Positions 54,421-64,000 of a stretch of 64,000 bases of DNA are shown here, in pieces. The stretch lies in the NCBI RefSeq assembly GCF_021130785.1, contig NC_060214.1, positions 107,606,001-107,670,000 on the forward strand. The letters run 5' to 3'. Origin of the DNA: Homalodisca vitripennis (lineage: Eukaryota > Arthropoda > Insecta > Hemiptera > Cicadellidae). Each line of letters starts with the position of its first letter. Position 1 is the first letter of the stretch. The position numbers and the translations under genes are program-made. Below the pieces are notes generated by a model, which saw only the letters and a program-made list of their open reading frames with translations, was not told the DNA's origin and did not search any database.

Positions 54421-55310
54421 CAGTATTCAAATCAAAAAGTTTACGCAACAAATCAGTGTAAAATGCATGTGATGGGATAGTTTTGTTACTTGTTTTTTTA
54501 TAGCAAATTTAAAGTTTCTGATTGTGTGTACAGGTTTTTTTTGTCTGACATTTTTTTGTTGCCATCATGGTTAACCACCAATAAGACCAATATACAAATA
54601 TTCGCTAACGCTCAGCCAAATCTCCCATAGAGTGACATACACCATTATCGAACTCAGTGTTCCTTATATAAAAAATGTACCTTCATGCATAATTTAAAGT
54701 CTACAGGTTAGTTTTATCGTGCTTTCTATTTATCGTGCTTATAGACTGAAAACGGACAGAAATGAAAATGTACGAGCTCCTCAAGTGACATTACTAGCGC
54801 TTAGATAATAAAAGGAAATCTTTGTAATAAACAAAAAATAATTTTGACAGACACCTTATTTTTTACGAATTTTCTTAATGTAAATATGTTTTAACTTAAT
54901 ATTTGACGTACAACATCACTCGTATGTATATGTAAATAAAGGCTGATTGATTCATTAAATTGAGGTATTTTATTACTTTAGTTACAATGATTTAATTAGA
55001 ATAGGTGCCGCTGTAAAGTATTCGTCGTAGTCAATATGCCAAGTGATTTTATGTAAACATTTTTTATTTAGTCATGTTTCTATATTTTCAACATTACCTT
55101 TAAAAATAATCTTTCTTTTATAATTACGAGCATAAGATTAATCAATGCCACGTTGTACAGCATTTAATAGAGTGTACTACATGGTTAGTTCTTGCATTCG
55201 AATCGTCAAAGAACGACCATGAAGAAAAATTAAATAAAAAAAAACTTATGCCCTTTATCTATTCATGAGTTTGTGAAAATAATACCTGCATTTATATTTC
55301 TCTCGTTAAA
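54421..55310. other. No gene; dispersed repeat segment at 54600-54710
   Basis: Contains AACGCTCAGCCAAATCTCCC and AATTTAAAGTCTA, shared with 38175-38300. Otherwise AT-rich without identifiable features. Confidence 0.4.
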
Positions 55311-55410
55311 CCCCCCCCCCACCCCCCCCCCCCCCCACCCCCCCCCCCCCCCACCCCCCCCCCCCCCCACCCCCCCCCCCCCCCACCCCCCCCCCCCCCC
55401 ACCCCCCCCC
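55311..55410. repeat. C15A minisatellite, second array
   Basis: The same unit and 16-bp spacing as at 9556-9653; A bases fall at 55321, 55337, 55353, 55369, 55385 and 55401. The first and last C runs are partial. The overlapping Pro-rich ORF is an artefact of the repeat. Confidence 0.95.
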
Positions 55411-58400
55411 ATTACACAGGATTCATTCATAATGAGGTCCAGGCGATTATTTAAGTTAGTTGTGAGGTCCGGCGCTAGGGCTGCACTACGTAACTTTTAT
55501 TGTTACCATTCAAATATTCACTACCTGACCTCTCACTCCACAGATGGCAGTCCGAGCTCTCACTTTTGCCATTCCTCAATTTAAAGGATTAGTTATATTT
55601 TGTGCAACTAATAAAGCCAAAGGTAATTTATGTTCTAATTTTATCTTTTTGTTGTTTTGCAAATAATATAAATCCAATTTGCTCTTTAATTAATATTTAT
55701 TTTCTTGTTTTTATTTAATACATTTACCACTTCTTTTTGTTGTTAATTTGTCTTTGATTTAAAGATTGGAGCAAACTAAAATGTAATTACTGTACATCCA
55801 ACTAACGCTATGTACTGTATTTCTGTACTCTGCACACACTGTATAAGGTTGTGTGCCTATAAAGTGAAAATTGGTTCTCGTCTCTTGGACAATTAGAAGA
55901 GCGTTATTGTAGCAAAACTGTAGATTTTTTTTAATCGCAATCCACAGTGGTGTTACCAATAAGGTTGTGTGCATAGATATTAGCTGCCTTCTCCCAACAA
56001 TCAATCAATTCATTTCCAGTTACAATTCCATTTTTTTTTCTCGCCTTCACATCGTATGACTCATCCACTGCCTTCTAATAAATTAAAATTGGCTTTAAAG
56101 GTATTAGCAATAATGATAATTAATTCTTAATATGATATAAAAATTCTAAAAAATTTTTTAAAAAATTAAAAATATTTAAGAACGTGAACAGAATTTTATA
56201 ATATTAAAAAGCTACGGTATAGTACACTGAAAAGTAATCTAGAATCATTATTTTCTCCTTATCTGGTTGTCTTCAATAACATGTTATTTTAATTGCTTAG
56301 CTGTATATGTGGGACTGAAATAATTATTCATACAAAGCTGACAGACTTAATTGTTTTATTCATTACAAATAGTATAAAAACTTTTTTCAAATGTGAAATA
56401 AATGAATTTTGTTGTTTTTAATTAACTTACCAAATTATTGTAAATAGAATTATATGGGCAACCTGTAAAGTCAAAGCCCAGAATAAGCTTGTACAATAAT
56501 GGACACAATTTTTGCATGTTTTGTTAATGTGGACTGGTGTTTCAATAGCCATCCAATATAATGTGTATAGTTTTTTTTAGTAAAGAATAAAACTTTTTGT
56601 TATTTATTTTGTAAAGTAATGTACATAGAAGTAGTCTATAAAAAAATATACCATAATATATCCTTTGAGTGGCCAATCATGCGTTGTATTTTTGTGTGAT
56701 TTTTTGTATTAATACTAGTGGTAAATAATTGTGAAAAATTGTACAACTGTATTACTTTACATATAAAAAGTGAGATTGTATTTTTAGAATAAACTTCAAA
56801 AGGGCGTGAATAGGTAAATATTTTATACTACTATGTCATAATATGTAAATACAGTAATAGTGGTTATTTAAAGGAAACTCTCTATTCGTTGAATTTGTTA
56901 AAATTTCTTTTTAATGTTGTCTATTTAAAAAATAAAACTTGCACAAGTTAGATGATTGTATTTTTATTTAATTTTTCCCAAAACAATGACAGAATGCCAT
57001 GGGTGTATTCACAGGGAAGGTTAATGTAATGTATACTCCCTAATTTTTTAATAAATTTCTATACTCTTCACATGTCTATGTATATCTTATCATGTAAAGA
57101 ATTACTGGATACTGTACCGCAAACTGTTTTTTTTTTTTTTTAATTTTAAATTTGATTTTAAATATTAAAAGCAAGCAAATTTTATATAATTTACTAAATC
57201 TAACACTGCAACAACATTCTAGTGCCAGACGTAACTTCTAACAACCAATGGACCAAAACAGTGAAGAGGAGTATAGCCTATTCTAAAACAGGGAGAGCTT
57301 TGAAAAATATTCAGAACTTTTTATAAAATGAATCTATTTAATCATAATTATAAGATATTGCTTTGTAAAATTAATTACCCAGTGCTTATCTACAAGCAGA
57401 ATGTGATACAGTACTTATCTAAATTACATCAAATTTCCAATGTGTAATGTGGTAGATACTAATTCTATGAAGCTGGAGAAGTGAACAACAGATCACAATG
57501 GTGACGTGACACAATCACGTCTGTTGTGATTCCTGACATAACAATGCTTTGGTAAGATTGGTTTATTTTTTCCCTGGATTGTAGTTACGTGTTTGGTTAG
57601 TTATCTACATGAGGAAGAGATCAGATTGCAGATCTGAAAAAGTGGTGTTACTGATTTTTTTTCTTACACTGAACAATGGCAAATGTCCAAAACACCTGTT
57701 ATAATCATTAGCCTTCTATTATTGCCAAAAACTGTAAACAAAGAAGTACCATCTCAGTTCTAAACTTAATAGTAGTAGGCTTGCCTCAATTTTATGTTCA
57801 CCATTGTTTATATATTGTGTGCTCATCTGAATTCTTTTAGTATTTTAAGTAGAGCAAAGTAAAAAAGTGTGTATTTAATGTAATTATATTTAATCTATCA
57901 GCAGGGCATATAGTAATTGATGCAGTAATATTTACAAGTATAATATATGTATTTGGTGCTTCACTGCCTTTAATAGTTCCCAAATGAAGAGTACATCAGT
58001 CCAATTCATTTGAATGCCATTCAGTGTTAACCTAGTTAATGCTATGTACAGTGATAGACATGTGTAAATGACTGTGGTCAGATTACTTGCTTTATTTATA
58101 TTTTTTACATTTCCAACCATCCTAATGTTTTAAATTAAATCAATCAACTCAATATTAAATATGTGGGAAAAATAATTTTGTGGTCATTACATTACATATC
58201 GTTTCAGCAAAATACTTTGCATTTAATATATTTTATTCAAACCGTATAAGTCTCTATGAGAAGCCCAATATTTCCTACATATTTTGATCTAAGACTGCAT
58301 TTTAAATTTTACAAGCACAGTACAAAACAATCTAAATACAAAATCATATAATTTAAAAGGAGCTTATATGTTTTTTTTATATAAATGGGATTACAATATA

Positions 58401-58507
58401 AAGTTTAAAGTTAAAAAGTCTAATTTTTTTAAATTTTCAATTTAAATAAATGCCTCATTTACAGTTATTGTTGGATAGCCAATAAATTACCAATAATTTA
58501 AAAGAAT
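55411..58507. other. No gene recognised
   Basis: About 3 kb of AT-rich sequence. No exon-like, RNA-like or repeat structure stood out on either strand. Confidence 0.35.
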
Positions 58508-58768
58508 TCAATCAATCAAAACTTCTTTATTCATAAGACAGTACAGGTATTGTACATAGAATAGTGTCAAAATTATTGTGTCACATATTGTACAGAGTTA
58601 TAGAATAATACAAAATATAGTGCCAGTTATCTAAAATAAAAGTAGTCTTAATCTATGGTAATAATGTATTAACTGTAGATAATTCATTTTTAAATTGTTA
58701 GTTAGCTTTTTATTTAGTTAATATTGTCTTATTTATTTATATGCTAAGTGTATCAAAATATCAAAGTT

Positions 58769-58769
<1 letters not shown>

Positions 58770-58821
<52 letters not shown>
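58770..58821. repeat. T52 homopolymer
   Basis: Fifty-two consecutive T on the plus strand, inside the 3' UTR of the LINE at 58508-60125. Confidence 0.97.
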
Positions 58822-58824
<3 letters not shown>

Positions 58825-58833
58825 AATGTAAAG

Positions 58834-59325
58834 TTAAGCAAGTATTATACTCGGCTCAAAAAACTCTTCCAGGCTATAGAGGGCTCTTTTTATTAAATAC
58901 TGTTTCAGAAGGACTTTAAATTTATTTAAATGTGGCTCTGATTGAATACTAGAAGGCAGATTATTATAAAATTTTGCACCCATGTATGAGGGTTTTTTGC
59001 AATAAAATTGCAAATTATGTTTTTCTAAGCACAACTTGTTTTTGTTTCTTGTTGAATATTGATGATGGTGTCCTAGTTTTAAATGGTTATTAAATGTTTC
59101 TTTTATGCTTAAGACAGTTTCAAAAACGTAAAGACTATACACAGTTAGTATTCCTAATGTAGAAAAATGCTGTTTAACTGAATTACTATGACCCAATCTT
59201 AAAATGATTCTTATGGCCTGTTTTTGAGTCTTTAAAGAGTCCATATTTTTATTTGTAGTCCCACCATAAAGGCTTATGCCAAATGAAATTATTGAATGTA
59301 TGTATGCAAAATAAATTATTTTCAA
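58834..59325 (-). pseudogene. LINE reverse transcriptase, C-terminal part
   Basis: A 163-residue frame continuing the preceding one: FAYIHSIISFGISLYGGTTN, KTQKQAIRIILRLGHSNSV, a YSTRNKNKL segment, KFYNNLPSSIQSEPHLNKFK and ALYSLEEFFE, the conserved end of jockey-group ORF2. Confidence 0.85.
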
Positions 59326-60121
59326 TGTTTTTTGAGCTGCATATCAAGGACATTTTTCGAAGGGCATACAAACCAGATGATATTCTTGGCAATATCATTG
59401 TTACATGATTTGTCCAACTTAGGTGTTGGTCTATTACCAAACCTAAAAATTTTGAGCTACTGACCTGTGATATGGTTTGGTCATCTAATTTTATTATTGG
59501 GTTGTATGATTTTCCTTGTTGAGTAGAGAAAGTGATAAAATTAGTTTTATTTGGGTTAATATGAAGATTGTTCTTTTTAAAGTAACTATTCATGGTGGAA
59601 ATATTTAAACTAGATAGAATTTGAATTTCTTCTTTGGAGCTGGCCGATATTTTTAAATTTGCATCATCTGCATAGAAAACCACTTGACTGTTTCCCTCTA
59701 GTTGTGGTACATCTTTAAGGTAACAGATGAAAAGAATTGGACCCAAGATTGAGCCCTGGGGCACACCAAATTTAGTAGTCTTGACTGTTGAATTATGTAT
59801 ACTTTTGAAGTTCTTTTTATTTAAATGTGTAATTTGAACAAATTGTTTCCTATTTAGCAGATAGGATTCAAACCAATTATACGCAAAATTTTTTACTCCC
59901 AAATTATGAAGACGTTTTAGCAGTATTTCATGTGAAATGCTGTCAAATGCCTTGCTAAGATCCAAAAATATCCCAAGAGCTTTTTCTGAATTATCAATGG
60001 AATCTATTACTGATTCTATGAATTCCAATGCTGCTGTTTTGACTGACTTGCCTTTTCTGAAGCCATGTTGAAGAGAATCCAGCAACTGATTTTTTTCAAG
60101 GTGCTGAATTGAAGACATCAC
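59249..60121 (-). pseudogene. LINE reverse transcriptase, central part
   Basis: A 290-residue frame with LLDSLQHGFRKGKSVKTAAL, IFLDLSKAFDSISHEILLKR, GVPQGSILGPILFICYLKD, VFYADDANLKI (catalytic YADD) and KFLGLVIDQHLSW. Motifs are intact; the N-terminal RT fingers and the endonuclease are lost by truncation. A frameshift near 59300 passes to the next frame. Confidence 0.88.
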
Positions 60122-60125
60122 TTAA

Positions 60126-60744
60126 AAAATTACTTGATTTATGGTAATTTACTTGAAACTGCGTTATGGATGATGTATATCTTTGCAGTTTTAGCAAACT
60201 AAGAGAAACATAGTGGTGGGAAATGTATTAATGGCTGAAACTGTTATAGCCTTAATAACAGTTAGCTAAGGTTAGTTGGTTTTAGCAGATGTCTTAATTA
60301 ATATCGCAATAACCAATGCCAGTCAAGAAAATTACAAACGTTTTATTATGATGATTTCAATCTTAGTATTTCCATCCAGTTAGAATTCAATTATATTATT
60401 ATTTTTGATACTGATAAGGCCAGTCATCATTGGAGGCTGGTGTGGTTAGGAGATGCAGAAACTTGATCGCAATACACCCTAATCTCAAAATTTTATCTCC
60501 AGACAGCTCTTCAGTTTGTATTTAAACCTAGTGCTACAGGATGTCTAAGATTGCCATGTTATACCATTCTTTTCCTTAACTCTCTTCCTCACAGTGCTGC
60601 TTCAGGCCACTTGCAAAAGACAATGTGGTTTTGCTCAGCATGTTAAATGTTGTAATTGTATTGTGCAGGGATTTTGTTCCCGTTGACAAACAGTACAGTA
60701 TAACCTCTTGGGGGTTAGGGCCACAACAATCTTAGTACGGAGAC
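60126..60744. other. No gene recognised
   Basis: No motif or repeat identified. Confidence 0.35.
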
Positions 60745-60752
60745 CTTTGAAT

Positions 60753-61517
60753 TAGTGATGGGAGAATCGAATACTTTAAAGAATCAAATACAGTGAATTC
60801 GAATTCACCCCTGTATTCAAATATGTATTCGAATACTTTTGCTCAGCTGAGCGTTTCTATCTTACTTTTTACACCTGTCTTACTTTTTTTCCGCAATCTA
60901 TTGTTCCTGGGTTGTTTCACTTGTTTGTCACGAATTCACCACTGTATTCGAATATGTATTCGAATACTTTGGCTTTTGGTGCCTTGTATAAACAAGTCAT
61001 ACCCATGATATACGAACTTCAGAAGAAATATCTTTGTTTACCTGCTACTTCACTAATTACCGTAGAAATAGACTAAAGCCAGAAAACCTCAATAATATTT
61101 TGTTTTTACACAACAATATAAAATAAATATTCATATTTGTCTTTATTGCTTAGAACTGTAACTCTTAAATAATATGTATTTTTAAATTTAATTATTATAC
61201 AATTAATTATACATTTTTCAAGTATTAAATTTTGTAATTATTTTTTCAAATTATGAATCTCCCCTAAATTATTCTTTTCAGAGTCTCCATATATGTATTC
61301 ATTTTAAACCTCATATGAATACGAATACAGCTCTTGGATATTTTATTTGAATACTATTTGTCAGAATAAACGAATACTCCTGGTTTGAATTCAATTCTTC
61401 CAGAGAAATTGTATTCATTTCAAAAGTATTCGAATTCATTTTGATGTATTCGAATATGTGAATACTCTGGCTGTATTCGAATACTATTCGATTCTGTATT
61501 CGATTCTCCCATCACTA
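60753..61517. mobile_element. hAT-type MITE with 8-bp TSD
   Basis: Inverted termini TAGTGATGGGAGAATCGAAT on both sides and a perfect 8-bp duplication CTTTGAAT (60745-60752 and 61518-61525) are diagnostic of hAT elements. It is 765 bp long with no coding. The interior carries many copies of the palindrome GTATTCGAATAC or variants near both ends. The duplication is intact, so insertion is relatively recent. Confidence 0.92.
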
Positions 61518-61525
61518 CTTTGAAT

Positions 61526-62205
61526 CTTTAACGCCAACTTTCAGTGAGTGGATGATCTGAGTTATTTTTTTACTTCAGATTTTGGATTCTCTGTATTAAT
61601 TAACTGTAGTGCTTCTCCAAATAGTAATGCCATACTAAAATAAGATTTACATAGCATATGCAGTGTGGTTATGGCAAGTCTTAAATCAGTGGTGTAAATT
61701 CTGTTGAAGATGAAGATGCAACGACTTATTTCCTTACTTAGGTTTATCAATATTTTGTATCAACAAGGAGACTTCATCTTAGTTCTCTCTCAGAAATAAT
61801 ATATGTTAATTTCTGACAGGACTTCAATCTCATCTTGTCTTGTATATAAGGCCAGTTGCTTGGTCTAAATCAAACTTAATTAAATGGAAGTACACTGATA
61901 AGCTACATTCAATGCCAACCGAAACAGTTCCGATGATAATAACTTATTTATAACACTGACAAAAGGAGATATGATAACATCGTTGTAATAGATTAATAAC
62001 CTTGATGCTATATCATCAAGCCATGCTCCTAATTAATCCTGTACCTCCTCTATGATAGTGTTGGGTCACTGAATGAGTAAACTTGACATATCTCCAAGTT
62101 GTCTGCCGTTTGAGTGTTAATCGTTTAAGTTGCAAAATTTTGGTGAAGAATCATTGAGATTCTCCACATTTCTTGGATTAAATTATATATTATTAGGGTC
62201 TTGAA
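61526..62205. other. No gene recognised
   Basis: AT-rich; a 62-codon minus-strand frame shows no motif. Confidence 0.35.
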
Positions 62206-62930
62206 TCCTAATACTATTATAAATGTAAAAGTGCCTTTGTTTGTTTGTTTTGCTTTCACTCATAAACTATTCAACCGATTGTACTGAAATTTTATATGGA
62301 CATTCTTACGGTCCCTGGGATGATGACCTATTCTTATTTAGAAAATCCCTCCGAGCTTCACCCCACTGGTCTTTAGAGTAGTGAAAAATTCCATCTTAGT
62401 CTCCAAAGTTGTTAAACATTATTTAAAAGAGGATGTCTAATGTAATGAACTGTTAAGTGTAAATGTTGTTTATTATTTGCAATTTGTTTACATTTTTGAG
62501 AACATTCTCTAAGGGATAACTATTATTTTTCACACCGTTTTAGATTCCAGCGATTAGGTAAGTACTCATATACCATAGAAAATGTTGTATATCACAAGAA
62601 GGTCAGAATTTGACTTAAAAACTCCCTTTGAAACACTCTGCAAGAACTGTGCTAGATAAAAGTTCACTAGACTATGGTTTTGAACTAAAGTACCAATTCC
62701 AGCCCTAAATGTTCTAAAATACTAAAAATATTTTTTGTTTATGAAGAAACAAACTTGTAGTGTCATCTTTAATGTACTTTGAACTGTACATGTTTATCAA
62801 ATATTAAGTATTAGATCTAAAAAAATCAATTTTACTTACAAACTTTTACTATAAATTTAAAAACTGATATAAACCCATCTTAGTTCACTTTTGAGTGTGG
62901 TTGCAAAGCTAGCACAAGCTATTCCGGTGC
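62206..62930 (+). mobile_element. Helitron-like repeat copy
   Basis: Starts A|TCCTAATACTATTATAAATG and shares with the copy at 48506 the CACTCATAAACTATTCAACC-like block and GGACATTCTTACGGT. It shares with 49585 and 50010 the CACCCCACTGGTCTTTAGAG block. No CTAG end was identified; the right limit is where similarity fades. Confidence 0.5.
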
Positions 62931-63890
62931 CCTAGGCCCAACACCAATCCAGCATCCTCTCCCCCTCAACACAAAAACATAAATTCTTCCATGATATGTC
63001 TTTAAGAAACAAGTCTTTAATTACCGAAACAACAGAAGATTTAATATTTTTGTATTTTATTTCAAATAATAACCTAATAAATATAAAAATTAACTGCAAC
63101 AACAATTCATTAGAAAGAACTGTTTTCCAAGAGTTAAAATAGGATTTACTTATTGTTCAATTTTTTGTAGTTTTATTTTGTTAAAGGTAAAACAGTTCTC
63201 ATAAATCCATAGTTAGGGCCAAGTTTTATTCCATTGATAGGGTAAATATTGCTTGAAGTCTTTCCTGGAAAATGTTTAAACTAATGTAATTTTTAATTAA
63301 CTGTAGTTCCGAAAATCTGCACTCACCACCAGCAACAGGTACAGGTAACATCAAAAAGAGTGAGGAAACAATTCTGAAACTAAGATTATTGTTGGAGATG
63401 TATTTAAAAATCTTGTGGAATTGAATGTTTGAGTACTCTACATGTTATTGCTTGAATTTCATCACAGAGTTAAGTTCATTCAATGTCTTTAGCATCTTCA
63501 TTTGTAAAAAATGTTTCCACCCTAATAGTATAGAAGCCAAGAACCAATGTACACTATATGAGCACACAACCTAATTTCAATTGAAATCAATAGACTAAGT
63601 TTTTCTAATAAAGAAATCGATCGCCAGCCACAATTTTTTTGTGGGGATCAAAATGGTGGAGTATATGAAATGCAATTTTTTTCCTTCGATTATATCTTTC
63701 ATATACTTAAAACCGACCGTCAGACACATAAACAATAGTTATATCACTGTCAGGCAACTTGACAAAGAAACTGAAATTTACCACTTTCAGGATACACTTA
63801 GTGTTGATTTAACATTTATTTATGTCTCTAATGGTTTATTTTAAGTGTGTCTAAGAAAAATATAAAAGAAAACATGAAAATTTCATATTT
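62931..63890. other. No gene recognised
   Basis: AT-rich; a 67-codon frame at 63641-63844 has no recognisable feature. Confidence 0.35.
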
Positions 63891-64000
63891 TTAACCCTTT
63901 CCATTTGATCTCCACCAAAACAAGCGCATCTGATGATTAATTTCTTTTTTAAAGTAAAAGTATCTATTGATTACAAAAAAAAACCAGATTTTACGCTTAC
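63891..64000. mobile_element. Possible left end of a piggyBac-like element, cut by window edge
   Basis: TTAA (63891-63894) followed by CCCTTTCCATTTGATC resembles the TTAA-CCCTTT ends at 1106 and 10883. The other end would lie beyond the window, so this rests on about 10 bases. Confidence 0.25.

Larger units (their letters stand above)
58508..60125 (-). mobile_element. 5'-truncated LINE, minus strand
   Basis: The 3' end near 58508 has AATAAAG on the minus strand followed by TTTTGATTGATTG. The coding part begins inside RT motif A at about 60121 and covers most of the polymerase. A 52-base T run (minus-strand poly(A)) lies within the 3' UTR at 58770-58821, which is unusual and may mark expansion of an internal A tract. 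Sequence right of 60125 is unrelated, consistent with 5' truncation at insertion. Confidence 0.8.

Noticed and set aside
55273..55584. Pro/His-rich 103-codon ORF
   Set aside because: Reads through the second C15A array; no independent coding evidence.

Overview
The window looks like a nuclear genomic segment from an arthropod, most likely an insect and possibly a hemipteran. It is AT-rich, has intron-containing coding sequence, and is dominated by nested transposable elements of typical insect families (Ty3/gypsy, CR1/jockey-type LINEs, Tc1, Tigger/pogo, Merlin, piggyBac-like, hAT, Helitron-like). No bacterial operon, CRISPR array, rRNA or tRNA gene was recognised. The species guess comes from repeat style only and is weak.

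The only host gene I recognise is the transcription elongation factor Spt6 (SUPT6H), on the minus strand near the left edge. Two consecutive exons (2711-2916 and 2308-2427) encode its acidic N-terminus and have clean splice sites. The first exon was not found to the right and the rest of the gene must lie beyond position 1. Much of the window could therefore be Spt6 intron or upstream flank.

From left to right: a 978-bp piggyBac-like MITE (1110-2087); the Spt6 exons; a decayed LINE RT piece (about 3520-3870); a long LINE on the minus strand (about 3929-9550) whose first ORF region carries a Ulp1-type protease, an SGNH hydrolase and an OARD1-like macrodomain ahead of the usual endonuclease and reverse transcriptase; and a C15A 16-bp minisatellite (9556-9653). 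Next is a four-level nest: Tigger/pogo (10050-14605) holds a Merlin-like MITE (10772-12826), which holds a piggyBac-like element (10887-12388), which holds a 358-bp MITE (11555-11912). A Merlin/IS1595-type transposase ORF follows (14650-15594), then LINE debris (16.8-18.1 kb).

A complete Ty3/gypsy element occupies 20962-30405 on the minus strand, with LTRs, PBS, polypurine tract and an ACATT target duplication. It is interrupted by a Tc1 element (21559-25839). That element is itself interrupted by a 3.1-kb DNA transposon (22158-25252) carrying an intron-containing gene of an insect protein family I cannot name, with the motif ADSCGGQNKN.

To the right are a Harbinger-like fragment, a MITE, tandem Helitron-like copies around an (AT)n tract, a bounded Helitron-like element (36243-37822), and a nearly complete LINE ORF2 on the plus strand (about 39.7-43.3 kb). 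Beyond these lie a second Helitron/piggyBac nest (48.5-50.4 kb), an old tandem duplication (53.3-54.4 kb), a second C15A minisatellite (55311-55410), a 5'-truncated LINE (58.5-60.1 kb), a hAT MITE with an 8-bp duplication (60753-61517) and another Helitron-like copy (62.2-62.9 kb). Long stretches between these are AT-rich with nothing I can identify.
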